Below are positions 46,441 through 56,626 of a DNA stretch of 64,000 bases, piece by piece. The DNA is taken from assembly GCF_021227995.1 (NCBI RefSeq), contig NZ_CP089301.1, positions 2,294,001-2,358,000 on the forward strand. The letters run 5' to 3'. Every line of letters begins with the position of its first letter. The stretch's first letter is position 1. Both the position numbers and the translations under genes were made by a program. The stretch comes from Novosphingobium kaempferiae. GTDB taxonomy: Bacteria; Pseudomonadota; Alphaproteobacteria; Sphingomonadales; Sphingomonadaceae. Under the pieces are notes generated by a model. That model was not told where the DNA came from. It saw nothing but the letters and a program-made list of their open reading frames with translations, and did not search any database.

Positions 46441-47076
46441 TGGAACTCCCTGTGACCCGTTCTGAATGATTGACGTTTTCATTACAATGACCGATTCGCG
46501 GATGAATGCAAGCGGGTCGTGAATGGGGGATTTCTCGGTTTTTCACATATCGTTGATTTATAATGTTTTTATGTTTTGATTTGAAAGATAACGTTTTCAT
46601 TTTTCGCAATCTAGTATACAAAATTGCCCAAAGAGGCCGAGGCGAGCACGAGAGCCCAGGCCTGCGAAGGGGTGAAAACGCAGGAACGGGATGCCCCCCA
46701 ATGCCGCATCATACCGCTGCGCACGGCACTTTCGACTTGAGTATGATCCGCATGGGCGCAATTCCCGGGTTACCAAGATGCGAACCGCTATCATCTGGCG
46801 GCGCTCCGTGGTCCTACAAATCCTAGCATTCCTGACCTTCCCGCGCGGCCACGCCACGCAAAAGGGAATACGGCAGACATCATCTCATGAATTTATGTAA
46901 TCGTTACCATATATCTCATGCCTCACCGGCCTGTCGGCGCTCCGGCGTAAGGTGGCTGCGGCGGTTCCGGTGCATGCGGTCGAGCTCCGGTCATGAAGAA
47001 GCGAAACGGCGGTTGCCAGCCGCCCCCCGGCTTGGCTAGGCCGCGATCATGAACAACAAGCCCGCCCGCTGATCCG
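46441..47076. promoter_or_regulatory. 636-base divergent control region, AT-rich near the receptor
   Basis: The half nearest the receptor is AT-rich. It has two exact copies of ACGTTTTCATT (46473-46483 and 46591-46601), a form of half-site seen with LacI-type regulators, and on the minus strand ACATTATAAAT, a good -10 candidate. Several short frames between 46560 and 46900 have no ribosome-binding site, codon bias or recognisable sequence. I see no supportable gene in the whole stretch. Confidence 0.55.
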
Positions 47077-48537
47077 ATGCTGCGTCCCTGGCAGATCAGC
47101 CTCAGCCAGCGCATCGATGCCGCGCGGTCCGAGCCCGTCTACATGCAGATCATCCAGGCGGTGATCCGCGACATCGAGAGCGGCCGCCTGACCTCGGGCA
47201 GCTACCTGCCGAGCAGCCGCGAACTGGCCACCAGCCTCGGCGTCAACCGCAAGACCGTAGTGCTCGCCTACGAAGACCTGATCGCGCAGGGCTGGCTGTC
47301 GTCGGCGGGGACACGCGGCACGATGGTGTCCGCCGCGCTGCCCGAACCCGGTCGCGATGCCGCTCCGGCGCAGCCCGGGGACGCCGTGCAGGCCGAGTAC
47401 CGCTTCATCCCCGGCCCCACGCATCCACTGGCACTGCCCGAAGGCCCCGGCCTCAAGCTGGACGAGGGCGCACCGGATGGACGGCTGTTCCCGGTGGAAC
47501 TGCTCTCCCGTGCTTACCGCGCCGCAGGCCAACGGCTCGCGCGCGGCAACGGGCTTCAGTACCGCGACCCGCGCGGCGCTCCGGCGCTGCGTGAAAGCGT
47601 GGCGGAAATGCTCAAGAGCCAGCGTGGCCTGCCGGTGACGGCAGAGAACATCTGCATCACGCGCGGCAGCCAGAACAGCATCTTCCTCGCCGCCAGCCTG
47701 CTCATCCGGCCGGGCGACGCGGTGATCGTCGAGGAACTGACCTACGAGCCCGCCGTCGCCGCCTTCGCCGCGCGCGGGGCGAAGATCGTTGCGGTCGGCC
47801 TCGACGGCGGCGGCATCTGCCTCGACGACGTGGAGGCCGCCTGCCGCCGGAACCGCGTGGCCGCCGTGTTCGTGACGCCGCACCACCAGTTCCCCACTAC
47901 CGTGGCCCTCAGGCCCGAACGGCGCCTGCGTCTGCTGGATCTTGCGCGCCAGTTCGGCTTCGCGGTGATCGAGGATGACTACGACCACGAATTCCATTTC
48001 GCCTCGCAGCCGCTGCTGCCGATGGCCGCCTATGCGCCGGGACGGGTGATCTACGCGGGGTCGCTGTCCAAGCTGCTGCTGCCCGCGCTGCGCATCGGCT
48101 ACATCGCCGCGCCGGTGGAAGTGATCGAGGCGCTGGCGCACGTCGTCTCGCTGGTCGACGGCATGGGCAATACGGTAACCGAGAACGCCGCCGCCGAACT
48201 GATCGAGAGCGGTGAACTCAGCCGGCACGCGCGCAAGGTGCGCCAGATCTACGCCCAGCGCCGCAGCGCCTTCGCCGAGGCGCTCGACGCCACGCTGGGC
48301 GACCGGGTGAGCTACACGATGCCGCCGGGCGGCCTCGCCTTCTGGCTGCGCTTCGCTTCGGACGAGGTGCTCGACCGCGTCGAGGCGGGCGCTGCGGCGG
48401 CGGGCCTGCGGTTCGCCGCTTCGCGTTCCTTCATGACCCGCGAAGGCGCGCCGAGGGGCCTGCGGATCGGCTTTGCGAGCCTCGACGAGCGGGAAGCGCG
48501 GCAGGCGCTGGAAGTGCTGCGGTCCGTGCTGGATTGA
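47077..48537 (+). CDS. MocR/PdxR-type GntR regulator with aminotransferase domain
   Basis: The product is 486 residues. A winged helix-turn-helix at about 10-80 (EPVYMQIIQAVIRDIESGRL, LPSSRELATSLGVNRKTV) is fused to a class I aminotransferase domain with RDPRGAPALRESVAE, VTPHHQFPTT, VIEDDYDHEFHF and the PLP lysine in YAGSLSKLLLPALRIGY. MocR proteins use PLP as an effector and control vitamin B6, taurine, GABA or related genes. It is divergent from the TonB receptor across a long gap and convergent with the PaiB-like gene. Its target is not evident. Confidence 0.93.
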   Translation: MLRPWQISLSQRIDAARSEPVYMQIIQAVIRDIESGRLTSGSYLPSSRELATSLGVNRKTVVLAYEDLIAQGWLSSAGTRGTMVSAALPEPGRDAAPAQPGDAVQAEYRFIPGPTHPLALPEGPGLKLDEGAPDGRLFPVELLSRAYRAAGQRLARGNGLQYRDPRGAPALRESVAEMLKSQRGLPVTAENICITRGSQNSIFLAASLLIRPGDAVIVEELTYEPAVAAFAARGAKIVAVGLDGGGICLDDVEAACRRNRVAAVFVTPHHQFPTTVALRPERRLRLLDLARQFGFAVIEDDYDHEFHFASQPLLPMAAYAPGRVIYAGSLSKLLLPALRIGYIAAPVEVIEALAHVVSLVDGMGNTVTENAAAELIESGELSRHARKVRQIYAQRRSAFAEALDATLGDRVSYTMPPGGLAFWLRFASDEVLDRVEAGAAAAGLRFAASRSFMTREGAPRGLRIGFASLDEREARQALEVLRSVLD

Positions 48538-48543
48538 CCCCGC

Positions 48544-49134
48544 TTATCCCTCGTTCGCCTCCCGCATCGCCGCCACCAGCGCTGCATCGGGATGGGCCGC
48601 GAGGATCTGCGCGAAGCTTTCCGGCCGCTCGTCCTGTCCCAGCTTGAACGTCGCGTCGCAGGACAGCACTTGCGCGCGGAAGGCGATGATGTGGCGGCTC
48701 ATCGGCTCATAGCGCTCGCCCATGTTCGCAAGGGTCCAGCGGTCGGGGCCGTCACCCTCCATGTGCGCGATCAGGCGGTCCAGCGCCGCCCCGTTGTCCT
48801 CCGGCGCGAAAGTCACTTCGACCTCGAAGCGCGCCACCGCGTAGTTCCACGTCGGCGCCCACTGCGGCTGCGTCACGAGTTCGGGCGAGATATAGCCGTG
48901 CGCGCCCTGGAACAGCACCAGCGCTCGGGGGTGGGCCTTGAGGGCCTCCACCTGCGGATTGCGCAGCGCGAAGTGGCCGACGAGCGCGGCGACGCTGCCG
49001 TCTTCGGCCAGATCGGCGACCAGCGGCAGCGGCGTCGCGTGGAAAGCGGGCGCGCCCGAAACCACCCACGCCAGCGGATGGCGCGCGACCAGCGCCGCCA
49101 CTTCGGCGGCATTGCGGGGAGACCAGACGCTCAT
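48544..49134 (-). CDS. PaiB-like FMN-binding split-barrel protein
   Basis: The product is 196 residues. The start MSVWSPRNAAEVAALVARHP, LVGHFALRNPQVEALKAHP, FQGAHGYISPELV and PTWNYAVARFEVEV are the usual PaiB (FMN-binding negative regulator) features. Despite the historical name, such proteins are small flavin-binding split barrels, often found beside MocR regulators. Its ATG overlaps the TGA of the upstream amidohydrolase gene, so the two are cotranscribed. It is convergent with the MocR gene seven bases away. Confidence 0.92.
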   Translation of the reverse strand: MSVWSPRNAAEVAALVARHPLAWVVSGAPAFHATPLPLVADLAEDGSVAALVGHFALRNPQVEALKAHPRALVLFQGAHGYISPELVTQPQWAPTWNYAVARFEVEVTFAPEDNGAALDRLIAHMEGDGPDRWTLANMGERYEPMSRHIIAFRAQVLSCDATFKLGQDERPESFAQILAAHPDAALVAAMREANEG

Positions 49135-50807
49135 GCCGAAGCCGCCGTGAAACGCTCGCGCCCGCCGACGAACGTGCGCAGCACTTCCACCCTGGGCAGC
49201 TTTTCCGGGTCGATGGCCATGGGATCGGCGTCGAGCACCGCGATGTCCGCCAGGAAGCCCGGCGCGATGCGGCCGAGGCGGTCCTCCTGGAACCCGGCAT
49301 AGGCGTTGGCGACCGTGTAGGCGTGGAGCGACTGCTCCACCGTCACCTTCTGGTCAGGCAGCCAGCCCTGCGGGTTCGCGCCGTCGATCGTCTCGCGCAG
49401 GACGGCGGCGTAGATGCCCTCCATCGCGCTCAGCGGGGCGACCGGCCAGTCGGAGCCGAACGTCACCGTCGCGCCGCTCCTCATCAGCGAGCCGAAGGCA
49501 TAGGTGCCGTTCAGGCGCTTTTCGCCGATGCGCTTCACCGCCCAGCGGCCGTCGTCGATGGCGTGGTAGGGCTGGACCGAGGCGATCACCTTCTGCTTCG
49601 CGAAGCGCGGGATCGTGGCGGGCGCTATGTGCTGCGCGTGCTCGACGCGGAAGCGGCGGTCGCGCTTGCCGTTGAGCGTCTCCACTTCGGCATAGAGGTC
49701 GAGGATATCGTCGTTCGCCTCGTCGCCGATGGCGTGGACGGTGATGTGCAGACCCGCGCGGTCGGCGGCGATCACCGCTTCGCGCAAGTCGGCCAGCGGC
49801 ATCACGCGCACGCCCCGCGTATGCGGATCGTCGGTGTAGGGATCGTGGAACAGCGCAGTGCGCGCGCCGAGCGAGCCATCCACCAGAGCCTTGAGACCGC
49901 CCCAGCGCAGCCAGTCGTCGCCGCGCCCCTCGGCCTTCACCAGCGCCGCCATCTTCTCCCAGTCGCGCAGCGGCACGAAGTTGTAGAAGCGCATGTCCGT
50001 CTCGCCCTTGGCGCGCAGGCGGCGGAGCGCATCGAAGCAGTCCCAGTCGAAGGGGTCGGGGACGTGGACCTGCGCGAAACCGTGCTTCAGGCCGTGCGCG
50101 ACGCCGCCGCGCAGCGAGGCTTCGAGCTGTTCGTGCGTCAGCGGCGGGATCACCCGGTCGACGAGGTTCTTGGCGTTGTCCTTGACCACGCCGGTCGGCT
50201 CGCCCTTCGCGTCGCGCACGATCACGCCGCCTGCCGGGTCCGGCGTGTCGCGGGTGATGCCCGCAAGCTTCAGCGCCAGCGAGTTGCACAGGTAGCTGTG
50301 AAGGTCGGTACGCGGCACCGCGACCGGCGTGTTCGGGCTGACCGCATCGATCCATTCGCGCGTAGGCAGTTCGCCGCCGATGCGCTGTTCGTCCCACGAT
50401 CCGCCGAGCAGCCAGGTGTTCGGCTCCGCGTTCACGGCGGCCGCGACGCGCGCGACGAATTCGGCGCGGTCCTTCACGTTGAGCAGGTCCGGGCGCGAGA
50501 GCGTGTTGGAGCCGATCAGGAAGTGCGTGTGGTTATCCGTGAAGGCGGGCATCGCGAAGGCGCCCTTGAGATCGACCACCCGCGTCGAGCTTTTCATCCG
50601 CGCCTTCACCGCGCCCGCGCCCACCGCGACGATCCGGTCGCCGACGATGCCGATCGCGTCTGAGCGAACGCCGGTTCCGGTCCAGACCTTGCCGCCCACC
50701 AGCGCGCAGTCGAGCGGCGCATCGGCGGCGAAGGCGTGGCGCGCGAACGTCGTGCTCATCGCGGCAAGCGCGGCTCCGGTGCCCAGAAACCGACGACGAT
50801 CTAACAT
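49131..50807 (-). CDS. YtcJ-type amidohydrolase with Tat signal
   Basis: The product is 558 residues from ATG 50807, with AGGAAAG before it. MLDRRRFLGTGAALAAMSTT is a typical twin-arginine signal followed by ARHAFA, so it is exported folded. The amidohydrolase-3 domain has the HxH pair in FTDNHTHFLIGSNTL, LLGGSWDEQRIGG, VDGSLGARTALFHDPY, VHAIGDEANDDILD and TFGSDWPV. Such enzymes hydrolyse amides, ureas or cyclic imides in a zinc site. It is coupled to PaiB and divergent from the next TonB receptor operon, which also carries an amidohydrolase. Confidence 0.92.
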   Translation of the reverse strand: MLDRRRFLGTGAALAAMSTTFARHAFAADAPLDCALVGGKVWTGTGVRSDAIGIVGDRIVAVGAGAVKARMKSSTRVVDLKGAFAMPAFTDNHTHFLIGSNTLSRPDLLNVKDRAEFVARVAAAVNAEPNTWLLGGSWDEQRIGGELPTREWIDAVSPNTPVAVPRTDLHSYLCNSLALKLAGITRDTPDPAGGVIVRDAKGEPTGVVKDNAKNLVDRVIPPLTHEQLEASLRGGVAHGLKHGFAQVHVPDPFDWDCFDALRRLRAKGETDMRFYNFVPLRDWEKMAALVKAEGRGDDWLRWGGLKALVDGSLGARTALFHDPYTDDPHTRGVRVMPLADLREAVIAADRAGLHITVHAIGDEANDDILDLYAEVETLNGKRDRRFRVEHAQHIAPATIPRFAKQKVIASVQPYHAIDDGRWAVKRIGEKRLNGTYAFGSLMRSGATVTFGSDWPVAPLSAMEGIYAAVLRETIDGANPQGWLPDQKVTVEQSLHAYTVANAYAGFQEDRLGRIAPGFLADIAVLDADPMAIDPEKLPRVEVLRTFVGGRERFTAASA

Positions 50808-51197
50808 GGCGCTTTCCTTTGACTTCCTTGCCTTGCCAGCGTCATTGCCCCGATGCACGGCCCCGCCAACATCCAATATCACACCGGGCCAAGGGACCAA
50901 GGGCGCGTCCCCAATTCTCCTTCGTCATTGCGAGCGGCGAAGCCGCGCGGCAATCCACCGCCATGCGCGGACCGCTGGATTGCTTCGCTGCGCTCGCAAT
51001 GACGGAGGACCGGACGGGCCGGTCGGCTTTGGAGCCTTGGACCCCTCATCTTCCCGATATTGGATGTTTTCGAGAACCGATCGAACGGGAAACCTGACCT
51101 CGCAGCAACCGGAGAGCACCGCGACAGCGGGCCTTGGGAGCATCACCGCCTGAAACGCTCGGGACAGCGGCAGGCAGCAAAACGTGAGGGAAGTCCT
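50808..51197. other. 390-base divergent intergenic region with family A repeat copy 5
   Basis: The repeat occupies 50921-51006; its left arm reads CGTCATTGCGAGCGGCGAAG with a GGCAATCC variant, and its right arm is the standard GGATTGCTTCGCTGCGCTCG. The remaining parts should hold promoters for both flanking genes. I see no clear consensus or gene. Confidence 0.75.
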
Positions 51198-53360
51198 ATG
51201 TTCGTGACCCGTACCCTGCTTGCCTGTTCAGCCGCCGGAATGGCGCTGGCCGTGGCCTCCTCCCCGGCGATGGCGCAGGAAGCCGCCGACAATGCCTCCA
51301 GCAGCGGCGACATCATCGTCACCGCCACCAAGCGCAACGAGCGCCTGCGCGAGATCGCGGGCGGCGTCTCCGCGCTGACCGGCGAGCAGTTGCAGCAGAT
51401 CGGCGCGCAGGAGTTCAAGGACTACCTCAGCCGCACGCCCGGCGTCGCCTTCAACGAAGGTCCGCCGCAGAACTCGACCGCGGTGATCCGCGGCGTCGGC
51501 ACCACGGCGGGTCTCGACCAGGGCCAGGGCACGACCGGCTACTTCATCAACGAGATCGCGCTGACCGAGCCCGGCTACGCCATCGTCGTGCCCGACGTCG
51601 ACGCCTTCGACGTGGCGCGCGTGGAAGTGCTGCGCGGCCCTCAGGGCTCGCTGTTCGGCTCGGCCTCGCTGGGCGGCGCGATCAACTACGTCGCCAACAT
51701 GGCCGACCCCAAGGGCTTCGACGCGGCGGCGGAAGGCGCGGTCACGTCCACGAAGAACTCCAGCGGCGAACTCGGCTACCGCGCCAAGGCCATGGTCAAC
51801 GTGCCGATCATCGCCGACAAGCTGGCCGCGCGCGTCACCGCGACGCAGCGCGTCGATGCGGGTTACATCGACAACGTCGGCACCGGCGTGAACGGTGCCA
51901 ACGACATCCACAACCTCGGCCTGCGCGGCTCGATCGTGTGGACGCCCGACGTCGATACCACGCTGAGCTACCTCGGGCTCTACTACCGCACCAAGGCGGA
52001 CGACAATTCCTACGCCCAGCTCGACGTGGGCGAACTGGCGCGCTCGTCCAACTTCGCGCAGACCGAGAAGTACGAGACGCAGGTCCACTCGCTGCGGCTC
52101 GACCACGATTTCGGCGGCTACAAGTTCACCGCCATCGGCGCCTACAACCGCAAGACCGGCGACCTCTACTTCGACTACACGCCGTACTATTCCTTCATCA
52201 ATCCGGGCGCGACGCATGCCTTCCTGCAGGCGGGCAAGAGCGAGGTCGTCTCCACCGAAGCGCGCCTCGCCTCCCCCGCGGGCAAGACCTTCGACTTCCT
52301 GATCGGCGCGACCTACATCGACACCCGCAAGCGCTTCGAGGAGCACCTCGGTTCGCCCGGCGCGGGCAGCGTGCTGGCCCCGTCGCAGATCATCGAGGGT
52401 GACGAGTACCACTACGCCTACGGCGACACCGACGCGCTGGAGACCGCCGTGTTCGGCGAGGCGAACCTGCATCTCGGCCGCGTGACCGTGACCGGCGGCG
52501 GTCGTCTGTTCCGCAACGAGCAGACCCGCCGCTCCGCCGCCTACGGCTACTTCTACCCGACGCCGAACATCATCAACGGCACCCGCCTGAAGGACGACGG
52601 CTTCGCGCCCAAGGCCTCGATCAAGTTCCAGGCGACGCCCGATGCGATGGTCTACGCGCTCGCCTCGAAGGGCTTCCGCTTCGGTTCGCCCAACCTCGGC
52701 CTGCTGCCGCTGCCCGGCTTCGACACGCCCGAGGGGACGACGACCGACTCGTTGTGGAACTACGAAGTCGGCACCCGCCTGACGCTGGCCGACCGCAAGG
52801 TGACGCTGGACCTCACCGGCTTCTGGATCGACTGGAGCAACCTGCAGGTCCGCCTGACCCGCCCCGACGACCTGACTTACGGAGCGAACGCCGGCACCGC
52901 CCGCATCAAGGGCGTCGAGGCCAGCCTCAACGTCAACCTCGGCGGCTTCAGCTACGCCTTCAACGGCACCTACCTCGACGCCAGGATCACCGAGGAGATC
53001 GACACCGCGAGCGGCGTGATCCCCGACGGCAAGCGCCTGCCCTCGGCGGCCAAGTGGCGCGTGTCGAACACGGCAAGCTACGACTTCGGCGGCGATTACC
53101 GTCCCACGCTGACGCTGATGCACCGCTACGTGTCCGACGCGCCGGGCTATCTGGCATCCGACACCACGTTCAAGGGCTACAACATCTTCGATGCGCGCGC
53201 CTCGGTGTCCGCCGGTACGCTCACGCTGACCGCCTTCGTCAACAACATCGGCGACAAGCGCGCCGTGACTTTCGGCTACGGCAGCGACATCTACGGGCAG
53301 ACGCAGTTCTACGTCCGCCCGCGCACCTTCGGCCTCCAGGCCAACTGGTCGCTGCGCTGA
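51198..53360 (+). CDS. TonB-dependent receptor
   Basis: The product is 720 residues from ATG 51198 with GAGGGAAG upstream. The signal peptide ends AMA. The plug begins DIIVTATKRNERLREIAGGV and contains VARVEVLRGPQGSLFGSASL; the barrel ends FGLQANWSLR. It is the first gene of a three-gene operon with a TolB-propeller/amidohydrolase fusion (23-base gap) and an esterase. Receptors in such settings import peptides, siderophore-like amides or plant metabolites. The substrate cannot be told from sequence. Confidence 0.94.
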   Translation: MFVTRTLLACSAAGMALAVASSPAMAQEAADNASSSGDIIVTATKRNERLREIAGGVSALTGEQLQQIGAQEFKDYLSRTPGVAFNEGPPQNSTAVIRGVGTTAGLDQGQGTTGYFINEIALTEPGYAIVVPDVDAFDVARVEVLRGPQGSLFGSASLGGAINYVANMADPKGFDAAAEGAVTSTKNSSGELGYRAKAMVNVPIIADKLAARVTATQRVDAGYIDNVGTGVNGANDIHNLGLRGSIVWTPDVDTTLSYLGLYYRTKADDNSYAQLDVGELARSSNFAQTEKYETQVHSLRLDHDFGGYKFTAIGAYNRKTGDLYFDYTPYYSFINPGATHAFLQAGKSEVVSTEARLASPAGKTFDFLIGATYIDTRKRFEEHLGSPGAGSVLAPSQIIEGDEYHYAYGDTDALETAVFGEANLHLGRVTVTGGGRLFRNEQTRRSAAYGYFYPTPNIINGTRLKDDGFAPKASIKFQATPDAMVYALASKGFRFGSPNLGLLPLPGFDTPEGTTTDSLWNYEVGTRLTLADRKVTLDLTGFWIDWSNLQVRLTRPDDLTYGANAGTARIKGVEASLNVNLGGFSYAFNGTYLDARITEEIDTASGVIPDGKRLPSAAKWRVSNTASYDFGGDYRPTLTLMHRYVSDAPGYLASDTTFKGYNIFDARASVSAGTLTLTAFVNNIGDKRAVTFGYGSDIYGQTQFYVRPRTFGLQANWSLR

Positions 53361-53383
53361 CCGTTCAGGAGAATACGACCACA

Positions 53384-56300
53384 ATGCGGAACCGGACATC
53401 GGATCACCACGGCGCGGGCCGGTTCCGCACAGGAATGACATGCGCCCTTGCGCTCGCGGCGACGGCCCTCTCCGTCCCCGCGAACGCGGAAACCGCGGGC
53501 GGGCTGACGCTGCAGCCCGCCCGCACCCTCGCCTTCGCCGCGCACGAGGGCACCTGGATGCAGCCGGACATCTCGCCCGACGGCGGCACGATCCTGTTCG
53601 ACCTGCTGGGCGACATCTACGCGCTGGATGCCCGGGGCGGCGCGGCGCGCCCGGTGCTGACCGGCATTGCCTTCGAGACGCATCCGGTGTTCTCGCCCGA
53701 CGGCAAGCGCTTCGCCTTCATCTCCGACCGCTCGGGCGTGGTGAACCTGTGGGTCGCCAACGTCGACGGCACCGGCCTGACCCAGCTTTCCCGCGAAACC
53801 TCCCTCAACGTGCTGTCCACGCCCGCATGGAGCGCGGACGGCAGGACCGTCTACGTCTCGCGCATGGTCCATTCGCTGCTGGCGTTCGAACTGTGGTCGT
53901 TCCCTATTGAAGGCGGCGCGGGAACGCAGCTCACGAAGGCGGCCAACCCGAACTGGGATTCGCGCCCCAATGCGCTCGGGCTCTCGGCTTCGCGTGACGG
54001 CAGGTATCTCTACTATGCCACCAAGCTCGGCCACACCTGGACCGAGAAGGATCCGCCGGTGTGGTCGGTAGTCCGCCGCGACCTTGCAAGCGGCGCGCAG
54101 GAGAGCGTGGTGGACGGCGCGGGCGGCGCGTTCAGCCCGGCGATCTCGCACAACGGGCGCACTCTCGCCTACGCCGCGCGCGTCGCGAAGGAAGGGCCTG
54201 CCGCCACCGTGATCCGGCTGCGCGATCTGGAGAGCGGCGAGGACCGCGTGCTCGGCCCGATCGACCGCGACGCGCAGGAACAGGGCTATTACTACGGCCT
54301 CACCCCGCGCTTCACCTGGGCGCCCGACGACCGCAGCCTGATCCTCAGCCGCGACGGCAGGCTGGCCCGCATGGCCATCACCGACGGTCGCGTCACCGAC
54401 ATCCCGTTCGAGGCCCCGGTATCGCTCGGCCTCGGCCCGAAGACGCGCGTGGCGATCCCGGAAGAGACCGGCCCGGTCCGCGTCCGCATCAGCCAGACCC
54501 CGCGCCGCTCGCCGGACGGCGGGACGGTGGCCTTCACCGCGCTCGGCGGGCTCTACGTCCAGACGACGAGCGGCGGCAGGCCCAGGCGCATAGCGGCGGC
54601 GGGCGACGCGGTGTTTCAGCCCGCATGGTCGCCCGATGGCCGCACCCTCGCCTACGTCACCTGGACCGCGCGCGAGGGCGGATCGGTCTGGACGATCCCC
54701 GCGAAGGGCGGAGAACCGCGCCGCCTGACTGCCGCGCCCGGTTTCTACACCGAACCGCTGTTCTCGCACGACGGCGGCACCGTCGCGGTCCTGCGCGCCT
54801 CGCACCACGACCGCGTGCGCGCCCTCAACGAGATCGCGCCCGACCGGCCGACCGACATCGTGCGCCTGCCCGCCACCGGCGGCGCGCCGGAACTCGTCGC
54901 CCACGCAGGCAACGCGCGCCTGCTCGATCTTGCGGCGGGCACGGACCGGCTGCGCTTCTATGCCGACGGGCGCGTGCAGTCGGTCAACCTCGACGGTAGC
55001 GACCGGCGCGACGAGCTGAGCGTCATGGCGCAGGCCATGGGCCAGTACGTCGGCGCGCCGGTGCCCGCCGACGAGGTGGTGCTCTCCCCCAGCGGCACGC
55101 AGGCGCTGATCCGCCAGGCCTCGCAGCTCATGCTGGTCGACGTGCCCGCCCGTACCGGGAAGGACGCGCCCTCCGTCTCGCTGCTCGACGGCAAGACCCC
55201 CGCCCTGCGCCTCACGCGCGTCGGCGCCGATTTCGCGCGCTGGAGCGGGGACGGGACGGCGCTGGAATGGTCGGTCGGCTCAACCCTGCGCCGCCTTCCC
55301 CTCGCCCGCATCGACCGCGGCGCGCCGGGCGCGAGCGAGGCGCGCGCGACTTCGCTATCGGCGCAAGTCGCCGTCCCGCGCGACGTGCCCGAGGGCACCG
55401 TGGTCCTGCGCAGCGGCACCGCCCTCACCATGCGCGGCGACGAAGTGATCGAGAACGCCGACGTCGTGGTGCAGGGCAACCGCATCCTCGCCGTCGGCCC
55501 CTCCGGCTCGGTGAAGATCCCGCGCGGCGCCACCGTGCGCGACGTCGCGGGCAAGGTCATCGTCCCCGGCTTCGTCGATACCCACGCCCACTGGTTCGAA
55601 GTGCGCAAGGGCGTGCAGGAAGCCGGGCATTGGGACTTCCTCATCAACCTTGCCTTCGGGGTCACCTCGGGGCTGGAAGTGCAGGCGTTCAGCCCGGACA
55701 TCTTCGTCTATCAGGACATGATCGACGCCGGGATGATGCCGGGACCGCGCGCCTACTCGGTCGGCGCGGGCGTGTTCCGCAACAGCCCCAATGCCAGCGT
55801 GGACGACATCGCGGCGGTGCTCACCCGCTACCGCGACCACTACCGCACCCGCAACATCAAGTCCTACATGGTGGGCGACCGCGCCACCCGGCAGGCGATG
55901 GTGCAGGCCGACGCGAAAGTCGGCGTCATGGCCACCACCGAGGGCGCGAGCGACCTCGACCTCGACCTCACGCACTTCATCGACGGTTTCGCGGGCAACG
56001 AGCACGCCCTGCCGATCGCTCCGCTGCGCGAGGACGTGCTTAAGCTGATGGCGTTCAGCGGCACCAGCTATACCCCGACGCTGGGCGTGCTCTACGGCGG
56101 CTATCCGGCGCTGTTCGAGCGGATCATCGACGACCGCCCGCAGGACGATCCCAAGGTGCGCCACTTCATGCCGCCCGAAGTGCTGGTGGAGAAGCTGCGC
56201 AACCGCCACTGGGCGCCCGCCGAGGCGCAAAGCTACCAGCTTTTCGCCGCCGATACGGTGAAACTGCAGCGCGCAGGCGGCCTCGTCGGCATGGGCAGCC

Positions 56301-56626
56301 ATGGCGAATTGCAGGGCCTCGGCTATCACTGGGAACTCCAGACCTATGCGTCCGGCGGGGCCACGCCGATGGAAGTGCTCCACGCCGCCACCATCGGTTC
56401 TGCCGAAGTGATCGGTCGTGCGGGCGAGATCGGCAGTCTCGAGCCCGGCAAGTTGGCCGACCTGCTGATCCTCGACGCCGACCCGCGCAGCGACATCCGC
56501 AACACGCAGAAGATCGGCGCGGTGATGAAGAACGGGCGCATCTACGATCCCGCCACGCTCGACGAGACATGGCCGCGCCAGCGCAAACAGCCCGCCTCGT
56601 GGTTCGCCGGGGAGACCACACCATGA
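53384..56626 (+). CDS. TolB-like propeller fused to amidohydrolase, exported
   Basis: The product is 1080 residues with CAGGAG upstream of ATG 53384. A signal peptide ends at about residue 36 (ANA). Residues about 45-600 are PD40/TolB-type blades with repeated 'PDISPDGGTILFDLLGDIY', 'PVFSPDGKRFAFISDRSG' and 'PAWSPDGRTLAYVTW' motifs. Residues about 665-1060 are an amidohydrolase barrel with VDTHAHWFE (HxH), LGVLYGGYP, MGSHGELQGLGYHWEL and the closing EPGKLADLLILDADP. The arrangement is known in several bacteria, but the reaction is not. It acts outside the cytoplasm, on what the receptor binds. Confidence 0.9.
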   Translation: MRNRTSDHHGAGRFRTGMTCALALAATALSVPANAETAGGLTLQPARTLAFAAHEGTWMQPDISPDGGTILFDLLGDIYALDARGGAARPVLTGIAFETHPVFSPDGKRFAFISDRSGVVNLWVANVDGTGLTQLSRETSLNVLSTPAWSADGRTVYVSRMVHSLLAFELWSFPIEGGAGTQLTKAANPNWDSRPNALGLSASRDGRYLYYATKLGHTWTEKDPPVWSVVRRDLASGAQESVVDGAGGAFSPAISHNGRTLAYAARVAKEGPAATVIRLRDLESGEDRVLGPIDRDAQEQGYYYGLTPRFTWAPDDRSLILSRDGRLARMAITDGRVTDIPFEAPVSLGLGPKTRVAIPEETGPVRVRISQTPRRSPDGGTVAFTALGGLYVQTTSGGRPRRIAAAGDAVFQPAWSPDGRTLAYVTWTAREGGSVWTIPAKGGEPRRLTAAPGFYTEPLFSHDGGTVAVLRASHHDRVRALNEIAPDRPTDIVRLPATGGAPELVAHAGNARLLDLAAGTDRLRFYADGRVQSVNLDGSDRRDELSVMAQAMGQYVGAPVPADEVVLSPSGTQALIRQASQLMLVDVPARTGKDAPSVSLLDGKTPALRLTRVGADFARWSGDGTALEWSVGSTLRRLPLARIDRGAPGASEARATSLSAQVAVPRDVPEGTVVLRSGTALTMRGDEVIENADVVVQGNRILAVGPSGSVKIPRGATVRDVAGKVIVPGFVDTHAHWFEVRKGVQEAGHWDFLINLAFGVTSGLEVQAFSPDIFVYQDMIDAGMMPGPRAYSVGAGVFRNSPNASVDDIAAVLTRYRDHYRTRNIKSYMVGDRATRQAMVQADAKVGVMATTEGASDLDLDLTHFIDGFAGNEHALPIAPLREDVLKLMAFSGTSYTPTLGVLYGGYPALFERIIDDRPQDDPKVRHFMPPEVLVEKLRNRHWAPAEAQSYQLFAADTVKLQRAGGLVGMGSHGELQGLGYHWELQTYASGGATPMEVLHAATIGSAEVIGRAGEIGSLEPGKLADLLILDADPRSDIRNTQKIGAVMKNGRIYDPATLDETWPRQRKQPASWFAGETTP

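Noticed and set aside
46563..46900. Short frames of 69-87 codons in the gap before the MocR gene
   Set aside because: They overlap each other on both strands and lack ribosome-binding sites, GC3 bias and any familiar sequence.
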